This document shows positions 9,347-17,246 of a stretch of 45,848 nucleotides of DNA, piece after piece. A program made the translations under genes and the position numbers. The first letter of the stretch is position 1. Each line of letters begins with the position of its first letter. This DNA comes from Bradymonadales bacterium (GTDB lineage Bacteria; Myxococcota_A; Bradymonadia; JAFGEP01): NCBI GenBank assembly GCA_016931535.1, contig JAFGEP010000003.1:1-45848 (forward strand). The letters are read 5' to 3'. A model generated the notes under the pieces. That model searched no databases. It saw only the letters and a list, made by a program, of their open reading frames with translations, and was not told the DNA's origin.

Positions 9347-11011
9347 ATGAAGCCAGACCGCGATCACCTTCACGCCCAGTTCGGTACCCGCCATAACCTC
9401 TTGACCGACCAGCGTTTCACCCAGGTCATCGAGGAGGCGGAAACCTTCTGTGGCGCCCCCTTCACCCTGTGCCGTTGCTCGGCGCTGGGAAAGGACACCA
9501 TCAACCTGACGGGACTGGTGCGCAACAAGCTATGGGAAGGCCGTTGGGTCCCCGACTCCGGTTTCGTGGAGCTGGGTGTGCTCGCTCCCGCCGATGGCCT
9601 CTGGTTCTCCATCGACATGAAGCTGCCGCTGGAACCCGCACACCTGGCGGAGATCCACTACCGCCTGGACAATGCCTACGTGGAGCCAGCCCACCTGGAG
9701 GCCACCGTCGCCTTCTTCAAGAAGATGGCGATCTGGTCCCGAGCGGAATATGGCTACGTCCATCCAGCCGCAGACGAAGTGGTGCAGGACACGGTCGACG
9801 CCAATATCTATCGTTCCCTCACCGGGATGGATCCTCCCCTGGTACCCATCGATCCCCGCAACAATCCTGGCCGTTCCGTCTGGGTAGGCCAGCATTTGAT
9901 CACCTGCCGGTGGCTCAGCTACTTCGGGGGAGAGCTGGCCGCCTCCATCGGCCGGGCCCGCCTGCTCGATGCACCTTGCCACCACGAGAACCTGGAGGGA
10001 CGTGGGATCCTGCTGCGGCTGTATGATGATCCCCTCTCCTGCGATCGCCCCGAGCAACGGGCCATCCAGTCTTCGGTCCGGAGCCATCTCCGCCTGGATG
10101 AGCTGGCCGAGACATTCCCTTCAAGACCGGCGGAGCAACGCCCTTCGCAGGAGGTCGCTCCCCCGGCGGAGAGCACCCTTCCTGACGCAAGCACACCCCG
10201 TACCCCCTCCCTCAGACGATCCGAGCCAGCAGAGGAGAATCTGCTTTGGTTGTGGGCCGAGACCTATGACCGCGCTTTCTACGGATTACCCGGTGAAGAA
10301 CAGTTCTACACCGACATGGCTCGGCGGGGTGCCGGCAAGGTCTTGAAGATCGGCTGCGCCACGGGGCGCATTCTCATCCCGGTGGCCCGGACCGGTGTGC
10401 CGGTGGTCGGTGTTGACCAGTCTCCACAGGCGATCGCCCAGATCAGATCCCAACTGCAGAAGGAACCGTCTGCTCTGCAGGGTCGGACCACCTTGCTGCT
10501 GGGAGATGTCCGTCACCTCGACCTCTCCTCCCATGGCCCATTTGCCGCCGTGTTGATGCCATATCGTCAGATCAACCGGTTCACAGAGGTGGTCCAGCTC
10601 AGGCAGCTTCTGAGGACCGTGCGTGATCATCTGCGACCCGGCGGGGTGCTGGCCTTCAGCACCTTCTTCCCGCGTGCGGAATGGTGCCAGCAGGACGACC
10701 GGTTGGTGCCGAAGCTGGTGTCCAGCGGCCAAGATCCTGCGGGCCAAGGGAGGTACCTCCTGTACGATACGGTCGAGGCCGACCCCATGGAACAGCGCAT
10801 GACCGTCCATCGCCACCTGTTGATCGTCGACGACCGGGGAGAGGTGGTTGGCCAGCGGTTCCACACGCTGCAGCTCCGCTACTTCTTCCCCCGCGAGCTG
10901 CAATACCTGCTGGAGCTGACCGGTTTCAAGGCGGTCATACAGGGCGGTTTTCAGAAATCGCAGCAAAAAGACCTCGACCAGGAGGTGGTCGTGGTGGCCG
11001 AACGGATCTGA
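9347..11011 (+). CDS. Fusion of an immunity-protein-like domain and a class I SAM-dependent methyltransferase
   Basis: The 554-residue protein has two parts. Residues 1 to about 255 resemble type VI or polymorphic-toxin immunity domains of the DUF3396/Imm52 kind. The C-terminal part of this region fits best: YFGGELAASIGRARLLDAP, then GRGILLRLYDDPLSCD. This match is from pattern memory and is tentative. A Pro/Ser-rich linker (about 255-300) joins it to a class I methyltransferase. There ENLLWLWAETYDRAFY precedes motif I, VLKIGCATGRILIPVA; GVDQSPQAI is the acidic loop, and LRPGGVLAFSTF is a post-motif strand. GAGG lies just before the ATG. The methyltransferase substrate cannot be read from the sequence. 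Downstream is ftsK; upstream the channel gene. Confidence 0.7.
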   Translation: MKPDRDHLHAQFGTRHNLLTDQRFTQVIEEAETFCGAPFTLCRCSALGKDTINLTGLVRNKLWEGRWVPDSGFVELGVLAPADGLWFSIDMKLPLEPAHLAEIHYRLDNAYVEPAHLEATVAFFKKMAIWSRAEYGYVHPAADEVVQDTVDANIYRSLTGMDPPLVPIDPRNNPGRSVWVGQHLITCRWLSYFGGELAASIGRARLLDAPCHHENLEGRGILLRLYDDPLSCDRPEQRAIQSSVRSHLRLDELAETFPSRPAEQRPSQEVAPPAESTLPDASTPRTPSLRRSEPAEENLLWLWAETYDRAFYGLPGEEQFYTDMARRGAGKVLKIGCATGRILIPVARTGVPVVGVDQSPQAIAQIRSQLQKEPSALQGRTTLLLGDVRHLDLSSHGPFAAVLMPYRQINRFTEVVQLRQLLRTVRDHLRPGGVLAFSTFFPRAEWCQQDDRLVPKLVSSGQDPAGQGRYLLYDTVEADPMEQRMTVHRHLLIVDDRGEVVGQRFHTLQLRYFFPRELQYLLELTGFKAVIQGGFQKSQQKDLDQEVVVVAERI

Positions 11012-11026
11012 TTGCTCCCTGTTCTG

Positions 11027-11070
11027 CGGCCTTCCCTGTCAGGACAACAGGCCGGAACCCCCGTTTTTTT
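11027..11070 (+). terminator. Candidate rho-independent terminator
   Basis: CGGCCT (11027-11032) pairs with AGGCCG (11049-11054), with CCTG/CAGG inside the loop. A run of seven T follows at 11064-11070. The T-run is nine bases from the stem, longer than ideal. It lies 16 bases after the methyltransferase stop and before ftsK. Confidence 0.45.
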
Positions 11071-11091
11071 CAGCCCCGGACCCGACCATAC

Positions 11092-11097
11092 TACAAT
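11092..11097 (+). promoter_or_regulatory. Candidate -10 element of the ftsK promoter
   Basis: TACAAT is a good -10 box about 90 bases upstream of the ftsK start and just after the terminator-like element. The corresponding -35 is weak (TTCAGC at 11069-11074, 17-base spacing). Confidence 0.4.
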
Positions 11098-11187
11098 CGA
11101 AACCCCAGGTGGGGTCTGTGGCCAGAGCCGATTGGGCTCTTGAAGGGCGACCTTTGCAGGGCGCGCGGTCCCCATCGCAGCGGAGAG

Positions 11188-13554
11188 ATGGAGCGCATGT
11201 CCAGGAGTCAGACCGATTCCGTAGCCCACGATCCGACCAGCGATCGCAAGAAGAGGCTCCATCTGGAGATCTGGGGGCTGCTGCTCATCACGACGGGTTT
11301 GATCCTCTTCCTCGCCCTGATCAGCTTCAGCCGAACCGATATTCACCGCCAGGGTGAGGTCTTCAACTTGATCGGTCCGGTGGGAGTTCAGATCGCCAAC
11401 TTCGCGCTGCGTAGCGTGGGCCTGGGCGCTTTTTTCCTGGATGCCGTCCTCTTCTTCTGCGGCTTTTCTCTGTTCTTCAGGCGCAGCCTCCGCCCTAACG
11501 TTATGGAAGGGGTTGGATACTTCCTGGCGCTTCCTGCCGGCACCGTCACGTTACATCTGCTCTTCAAGGGAGAAAGGGTGCTGGGGCACAAGGCGGGAGG
11601 ATTCCTGGGAGAGCTGGGGTGCGAGATCGGCCGCAGCCTGGTTGGCAACGCCGGCACCATCATTCTCACCGGCATGGCCATGGTGCTGTCGGCCACCCTG
11701 ATCACCCAGACCAACCCCTCCACCTTGGGAGTTCGACTGATACGCTGGCTACTGACCTGGGGGCGCCGGCTGGTTGTCGGGGGGGTTCGCCGTGTAGGCG
11801 CCGCTTGCCGCTGGATGGGTCGCCACGCCCGATGGCCCAGCTGGCTGCGGATACCCGGACGGCGGGGGAAGGAACCTTTTCAGCAGGAAGACCAGTTCGA
11901 AGACCTGGACGAGCCGATCGATCTCGACGAAGAGTTCTTGGCGGAACTTCCCCGCACAGACACGGCTCCTCCCCCCAAGGCCCTCCCCCTGGAACGGCTG
12001 ATCCGCCATCCTCCGCCGCCTCCGCAAAAGAAGAAGCCGGTTCGACCAGCGGATGCCCAGATCGAGATCTCCCTGGCCCCCTCCGAACCAGGCGTCTTTA
12101 TGCTGCCCAGCTCGTCGCTGCTGGCCCCGGCCGATACCTCTCCGCTGCGGGTGGACCAGTACAGGTTGGTGACCATCGGACGGCAGCTGGAACAGGCATT
12201 CAAAGAGTTCAAGATCGACGGCAAGGTCACCGGCATCACCCCCGGGCCGGTGGTCACCATGTACGAGTACGAGCCGGCGGCAGGGGTCAAGCTCAGCTCC
12301 ATCTCCAACCTGTCCAACGACCTGGCCCGGGTGATCAAGGCCCAGTCGGTGCGCATCGTGGCACCCATTCCGGGAAAGGGGGTGGTGGGGCTGGAGGTCC
12401 CCAATGAGTTTCGAGCTACCGTCTACCTGAGGGAGCTGATCGAAGACGAAGCCTTCACCGGTTGCCGGGCTAGGCTGCCCTTGGCCATCGGCAAGGATAT
12501 CACCGGCAAGCCGGTCATCGCCGACCTCTCCAAGATGCCCCATCTCCTGGTGGCCGGGGCGACCGGCAGCGGCAAATCGGTAGCCATCAACGCCATGGTC
12601 ACCAGCTTGCTCTACCAGGCCAGCCCCGCCGAGGTCCGGCTGATCCTGGTAGACCCCAAGATGCTCGAGCTCAATATCTACGAAGGCATCCCCCATCTCC
12701 TGGTGCCGGTCGTGACCGATCCCAAGAAAGCGGCCGTCGCTCTTCGATGGGCGGTGGACGAGATGGAACGCCGATACGCCTGTCTGAGCGCCCTGAAGGT
12801 CCGGAACATCGCCGGCTACAACAAGGAGGTCGAACGGCTCTTGGGTCTCCCCCCCAAAGAGCTCCCGATCGACCTGGAGGTCGATATCGAGGGAAGACCG
12901 ATCCTGGAGCCACTGCCCCACGTGGTCATCGTCATCGACGAGTTCGCCGACCTGATGATGGTGGCTTCCAAAGACGTCGAGATGTGTGTCGCCAGATTGG
13001 CCCAGAAGGCGCGTGCCGCCGGGGTCCATCTCATCTTGGCTACCCAACGTCCCTCGGTGGATGTGATCACCGGGCTGATCAAGGCCAACTTCCCGACCCG
13101 CATCAGCTTCAGGGTGTTCAGCCGTGTGGACAGCCGAACCATCCTGGATACCCAGGGAGCAGAGAACCTGCTCGGCATGGGAGACATGCTTTTTCGACCT
13201 CCTGGCCGAGGCGACCTGGTCCGTGTTCACGGCGCCTATGTGGACGAGAAGGAGATCCTCAAGGTGGTGGAGCACCTCAAAGCACAAGGGCAGCCCGACT
13301 ACCGCCACGATATCCTCAACGAAGTGGACGCCGAAGCGCTGGACCTGGACTCCGACCTGGTGGACGAGATGTACGACCAGGCGGTCCAGCTCGTGACCAG
13401 CGAACGCAAGGCTTCCATCTCCATGGTGCAGCGAAAGCTCCGGGTCGGCTACAATCGGGCCGCTCGCATGATCGAGATGATGGAACGGGAAGGGATCGTG
13501 GGGCCCAGCGATGCGCGCGGCGGCCGAGAGGTGATCGCCAGTCCTGCCCCCTAG
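11188..13554 (+). CDS. ftsK: DNA translocase FtsK/SpoIIIE
   Basis: FtsK is the septal DNA pump that clears chromosomes and activates dimer resolution. The 788-residue protein has the standard layout. An N-terminal membrane domain of about four helices starts at EIWGLLLITTGLILFLA. An acidic and proline-rich linker of about 100 residues is short relative to E. coli. The motor has Walker A GATGSGKS at 457-464 and Walker B VVIVIDEFADL with D584/E585. The C-terminal winged-helix gamma domain contains ASISMVQRKLRVGYNRAA, which reads KOPS-like sites. ATG 11188 and ATG 11197 are both possible; GGAG at 11182-11185 is better spaced for 11197 (785 residues). Confidence 0.96.
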   Translation: MERMSRSQTDSVAHDPTSDRKKRLHLEIWGLLLITTGLILFLALISFSRTDIHRQGEVFNLIGPVGVQIANFALRSVGLGAFFLDAVLFFCGFSLFFRRSLRPNVMEGVGYFLALPAGTVTLHLLFKGERVLGHKAGGFLGELGCEIGRSLVGNAGTIILTGMAMVLSATLITQTNPSTLGVRLIRWLLTWGRRLVVGGVRRVGAACRWMGRHARWPSWLRIPGRRGKEPFQQEDQFEDLDEPIDLDEEFLAELPRTDTAPPPKALPLERLIRHPPPPPQKKKPVRPADAQIEISLAPSEPGVFMLPSSSLLAPADTSPLRVDQYRLVTIGRQLEQAFKEFKIDGKVTGITPGPVVTMYEYEPAAGVKLSSISNLSNDLARVIKAQSVRIVAPIPGKGVVGLEVPNEFRATVYLRELIEDEAFTGCRARLPLAIGKDITGKPVIADLSKMPHLLVAGATGSGKSVAINAMVTSLLYQASPAEVRLILVDPKMLELNIYEGIPHLLVPVVTDPKKAAVALRWAVDEMERRYACLSALKVRNIAGYNKEVERLLGLPPKELPIDLEVDIEGRPILEPLPHVVIVIDEFADLMMVASKDVEMCVARLAQKARAAGVHLILATQRPSVDVITGLIKANFPTRISFRVFSRVDSRTILDTQGAENLLGMGDMLFRPPGRGDLVRVHGAYVDEKEILKVVEHLKAQGQPDYRHDILNEVDAEALDLDSDLVDEMYDQAVQLVTSERKASISMVQRKLRVGYNRAARMIEMMEREGIVGPSDARGGREVIASPAP

Positions 13555-13569
13555 CCGAATCGCCCCCTC

Positions 13570-13587
13570 AGGCCGTTCCGACGGCTT
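13570..13587 (+). terminator. Candidate terminator hairpin after ftsK
   Basis: AGGCCGT (13570-13576) pairs with ACGGCTT (13581-13587) around the tetraloop TCCG, with one G-U pair. It starts 16 bases after the ftsK stop. The tail is pyrimidine-rich but not a T-run. A second small stem, CCACC-AGA-GGTGG, and a third, TCCCC-GCAAT-GGGGA, follow in the same 150-base convergent spacer. Confidence 0.45.
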
Positions 13588-13705
13588 CTCCCCTCCGATC
13601 CGACCAAGCCGGTTCGGGGCAGGGGATCATCGAACCACCAGAGGTGGCGGATTGATTGGGCTCCCCGCAATGGGGACCAAGGACCAGATCTGGAACGTCC
13701 ACTTC

Positions 13706-16630
13706 CTATCTCGGCCATCCCATGACCTCGTAGACAGAGCCCGCCTGGACGATCACCAGCCGGTCGTCCACCCGATCCAAGGACTGACAAAGGGCCCAGA
13801 GACTCGCATCCCAAGGCTCGGCCTGGAGCAGATCGGTCCGTTCCAGCACCTCACCGGCCAGGCTCAGCTCGATCAATCCCTGGCGGGTCCTCAGCACCAG
13901 GCTGTCGTCCAGCGTCATCCCCGAGATGTCCGAAAGCAGGAGATCCGCAGCCTGCACGCCTGGCGCACAGGTGTGTGCTCCTCCTCCCGCGAACCGCTCC
14001 CAGCTCCCCTCCCGATACCGGTAGACCCGTTCGCGATCCGCCAGGTACAGCTCACCCGAAGGCCCAGCCTGCAGGATCATCGCCTCTTCGCCAGCGCCCA
14101 CCGGCTCCCCCCGGCTGACCAGCTCGACGTGAGCGCTGGGCTCCACGTGACCCTCCAGGCCCGGTTCGGCGTGAAACAGGGACCTCGTCTCGCAATCGGT
14201 CCAGTACAGCGATCCGTCCCCGCCGATGGCCATGGAGGTCACGTTGTCCCCAAAAGAGAGCGCCCGCAGCCGGGTTCCTTCCACCCAGCCCTCGGCAGGC
14301 TCGACCACCAGCCCCCCGCCCGGCCCGGGAAGCGGTTCGCCAGCAAACCGCGCCCCACCGGATGGATCCACCGCCCAGAGCCCCCCCCGTTCGATCAGGT
14401 AGATACCGCCGTCGGTGGCCTCCCCCAGAGCGCGCCCGGTGCCGCTCGTCCTCCCGAGCAGCTCCACCTCGCCGTCGAAGCGAACAATCTCTCCCTCCAC
14501 GGTCCAGCAGAGCAGATCCCCCGAGGCTCCCTCGGCCAGGTCCACTACCCCCGACTCGACCACAGCAATCTCCGCCTGCTGGCCCGCCTGGATCACCATT
14601 CCCCACAGGACCAACGGCTGGTCTCCCAGGTTGAGCGCCATGATGGACCGGTTGTCAGACCACCCCGCCACCAGCAGGTCCTCCTCCAGGAGCACCAGAG
14701 CCTGGGGAGCAGAGCGAGGCTCGATCGGGATCTCGCTGCAGAGTCCACCCGCATCGACCCGGACCAGGGGGGGAGCGAACCGGTCTTCGAGTGAAACCAC
14801 CAGCCCGCCACCCCATCTGACCAGCCGCAGCACCCGGTCAAGGGCCAACGCCCGGAAGGATCTCCCGGCAGCATAGGGTTGGCTGCCCCCTCCACCCAGG
14901 TGGGCGACCCGATCGGCGGGTACCAACACCCCAGCGATCTCATGCTCTTGTTCGCTCAGGTTGGCGGCATAGACCACCCCTCCCCCCGGATTCAACCGAT
15001 CGGCAAGCAGAAGAAGGGAGTCCGCCACCGCCAGGGAGGAGGGGCTGGTCAGGCTCACCAGCTGGGGTATGCTGGTCTGGTCGTCGCGGGGGAGCCCTCC
15101 TCCACTTGTCGCCCCCAGCGCCCGGGTAACGCTGCCCGTACGGGTGTCAATCTGCAGCAGGAAGCGGCGGCCTGGATCCAGCAACCAGAGATCGCCGTTT
15201 TCTCCCCCTCGGACCTCTCCTTCGTAGGGGAGGAGCACCTCGTACACCGACTGCCCGTCTGTGACCACCTCTCCCACTCTCAGCCCGACCAGGCCCGTGG
15301 GACCGTTCACGTCGATGAATCGGAGCCCCATGTTGGTGATGAGGTAGACCCGCCCCCGGAGGTCGGCGGCCAGCGGGGCGGAGAGGTTGAAGGCGGGGCT
15401 GGACTCGGCATGCAACAGATAGGTGCCGCTTTGTGGGAGGTACAGGGAGATCCGGCGCTGGCCCGAGTCCTGGATCAGCAACGCGCTCGTCCCCACCCGC
15501 TCCACCGCGGCGGCCCAACCCAGCTCCACCGAGATTGCCGGGTCGGGTTGCCAGATCCGCCGGGCCCCCTCCTCCGTCGCCAGGTAGACGACCCCCGTCA
15601 GCGAGGAGACCAGGGGGCCTTGGGGGCCAAGGGCCAGACCTCTGGGAAGGTTCATGGTGGCGGGCACCGTCCGGATGGTGATCCGATCTCTGGTCGGATC
15701 GAAAGTGGGTTGACCTTCCTGGAAGCCGATCCGGTACAGCACGTTTCTGGCGAGCAGCAACAGCTCACCAGAGGCATCGTCCCAGACCAGCTGAGCACGG
15801 CCGAGATCCAGCGCCGCCTGCTGGGCATCGATCGGCTCCAAGGGCGGATTGAGGCGCTCTCCCCCTCCTGCGATCGCCATTACAGCGCCGTCCGGAGCGA
15901 TCCGCCAGATCAACCCGGCTCCGGCATCGGCAAGGTAGAGGTTCTGCTCGCCATCCAGCGCCAGGCCGGCGGTCACGCCGAAGGAAAAAAGCGGACAGTC
16001 GCGGCCTCCTGCGACATCGCTCCGATCGCTGGGCCTACCAGCGACCAGCTCCAACCCCTCCGGCAGCACCCGAAACACCTGGTCTCGCGTCGCTACCAGG
16101 AGATGATCGTCGGCATCCACCGCCAGACCCCGGACATCCGACAGGTCGGCCGAAGCCACCTCGACCCCGTCACGCGGCTCCAGCCCGCCCTGTCCCGACC
16201 CCAGTAGGAGTTGTGGTTGGCCGGACTCATCGGGCAAGAACAGGGGGCCGAGCCCCTGCTCCACCACCCAGAATCCGGTCGCCGATCGAACCAGGACGGC
16301 TCCCGTATCCTGGCCGGCCGCATTGGTCATACCGGGCGGCACGTCGGAGGGCCGCAGAGCGCGGCGGGTACGCACACCACCCGAGGACCCCAGGCCGGTC
16401 AGTGTTCTTCGACCCGATTCCACCACGTAGATCGAGCCATCGCCAGGATCGACCGCGATCCCCTGGGGGCGCAGCAGAAGCGGGGCTGCCTGGTCCCGGA
16501 ACAGGACCGGCCGCAGGCGGACGGGATACGGATCCGCGGTGAACTCCCCGCAACCGGGGAAAACCAGGGCCAGAATGAGGGCTGCCCACAACAGCAGCCG
16601 CCCTGGACGCCTGTCAAGGCGGGGGAGCAT
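13706..16630 (-). CDS. Very large beta-propeller (NHL-like) lipoprotein
   Basis: This 974-residue protein starts at ATG 16630 with a lipoprotein signal: LLLWAALILALVF then PGCGEF, with Cys as the presumed lipidated residue (the -2 Pro is unusual). The rest is built of short beta-blade repeats of the NHL/SMP-30 type. Examples are PQGIAVDPGDGSIYVVESG, LSDVRGLAVDADDHLLVATR, TAGLALDGEQNLYLADAG and NVTSMAIGGDGSLYWTD. There are enough blades for two or more propellers. No catalytic residues are evident, so it is probably a periplasmic or surface binding platform. Its start overlaps the end of the preceding gene by 17 bases. That gene in turn overlaps the kinase gene, so the three are one operon. 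Confidence 0.82.
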   Translation of the reverse strand: MLPRLDRRPGRLLLWAALILALVFPGCGEFTADPYPVRLRPVLFRDQAAPLLLRPQGIAVDPGDGSIYVVESGRRTLTGLGSSGGVRTRRALRPSDVPPGMTNAAGQDTGAVLVRSATGFWVVEQGLGPLFLPDESGQPQLLLGSGQGGLEPRDGVEVASADLSDVRGLAVDADDHLLVATRDQVFRVLPEGLELVAGRPSDRSDVAGGRDCPLFSFGVTAGLALDGEQNLYLADAGAGLIWRIAPDGAVMAIAGGGERLNPPLEPIDAQQAALDLGRAQLVWDDASGELLLLARNVLYRIGFQEGQPTFDPTRDRITIRTVPATMNLPRGLALGPQGPLVSSLTGVVYLATEEGARRIWQPDPAISVELGWAAAVERVGTSALLIQDSGQRRISLYLPQSGTYLLHAESSPAFNLSAPLAADLRGRVYLITNMGLRFIDVNGPTGLVGLRVGEVVTDGQSVYEVLLPYEGEVRGGENGDLWLLDPGRRFLLQIDTRTGSVTRALGATSGGGLPRDDQTSIPQLVSLTSPSSLAVADSLLLLADRLNPGGGVVYAANLSEQEHEIAGVLVPADRVAHLGGGGSQPYAAGRSFRALALDRVLRLVRWGGGLVVSLEDRFAPPLVRVDAGGLCSEIPIEPRSAPQALVLLEEDLLVAGWSDNRSIMALNLGDQPLVLWGMVIQAGQQAEIAVVESGVVDLAEGASGDLLCWTVEGEIVRFDGEVELLGRTSGTGRALGEATDGGIYLIERGGLWAVDPSGGARFAGEPLPGPGGGLVVEPAEGWVEGTRLRALSFGDNVTSMAIGGDGSLYWTDCETRSLFHAEPGLEGHVEPSAHVELVSRGEPVGAGEEAMILQAGPSGELYLADRERVYRYREGSWERFAGGGAHTCAPGVQAADLLLSDISGMTLDDSLVLRTRQGLIELSLAGEVLERTDLLQAEPWDASLWALCQSLDRVDDRLVIVQAGSVYEVMGWPR

Positions 16631-17246
16631 AGGGATCGTACTGCTCCAGCTCCAAAAAGGGGGTGATCTGGATCTCCAGCCGTTCGAGCTGTTGAGCCCC
16701 CTCCTCCGCAGAGAAAAACTCGACCTCCACCGGCTCCGAACGCCGTAGATTGTACACACTCGGAGCCACCGGCCGGACCTCGCTGCCGCCACTGCGCACG
16801 CGAACCTCTCGGTTGGTCGAACGGATCTCGACCGAGATCTCGTCGGGGACCATTCCGCCTGAAGGCAGCAATCTCTGGAGCTCCAGCCCTTGTCCAATCC
16901 CCAGCGAGACAAAACGTTTCGCCTCTTCGACCGCCACAAAGGCCAGTTGTCTGGCCAGCGCCACCTCGGTCGGATCGGCTTGCAGCCCGGAGACCCCCCC
17001 CAACCCAGCCTCCTCGCCGGCCCGGGTTGGCGCCGGCGGGGAACCGGCATGCTGCCCTCTGGCCAGGTAATACCCCACTCCGGCCCCACAGGCGAAACAC
17101 AACACCACCCCGGTGATGATCAGGGGCAGGCGGCGGTTGCGCCGAGGTTTTATCCAGGCGGCAGCGTAGTCGTCGCTGATCTCGTGCGACAGGTCCAGAT
17201 CCAGGTTGGCCGGCGAGGGCCGGGGTCTTGGGGGTTGGTGGCTCAC
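16614..17246 (-). CDS. Single-pass membrane protein of unknown function, kinase operon
   Basis: The 210-residue protein starts at GTG 17246, which overlaps the stop of the kinase gene as GTGA, so translation is coupled. It has a basic cytoplasmic N-terminus (WIKPRRNRRLP) and one membrane helix at about 41-63 (LIITGVVLCFACGAGVGYYLA). An extracytoplasmic domain of about 145 residues follows, ending in a Pro-rich tail. The outer domain has short beta-like segments such as EISVEIRSTNREVRVRSGG, similar in flavour to the PEGA-like tails of kinase-linked proteins. I do not recognise a family. Its position suggests it couples the kinase to the beta-propeller lipoprotein. Confidence 0.75.
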   Translation of the reverse strand: MSHQPPRPRPSPANLDLDLSHEISDDYAAAWIKPRRNRRLPLIITGVVLCFACGAGVGYYLARGQHAGSPPAPTRAGEEAGLGGVSGLQADPTEVALARQLAFVAVEEAKRFVSLGIGQGLELQRLLPSGGMVPDEISVEIRSTNREVRVRSGGSEVRPVAPSVYNLRRSEPVEVEFFSAEEGAQQLERLEIQITPFLELEQYDPYAPPP

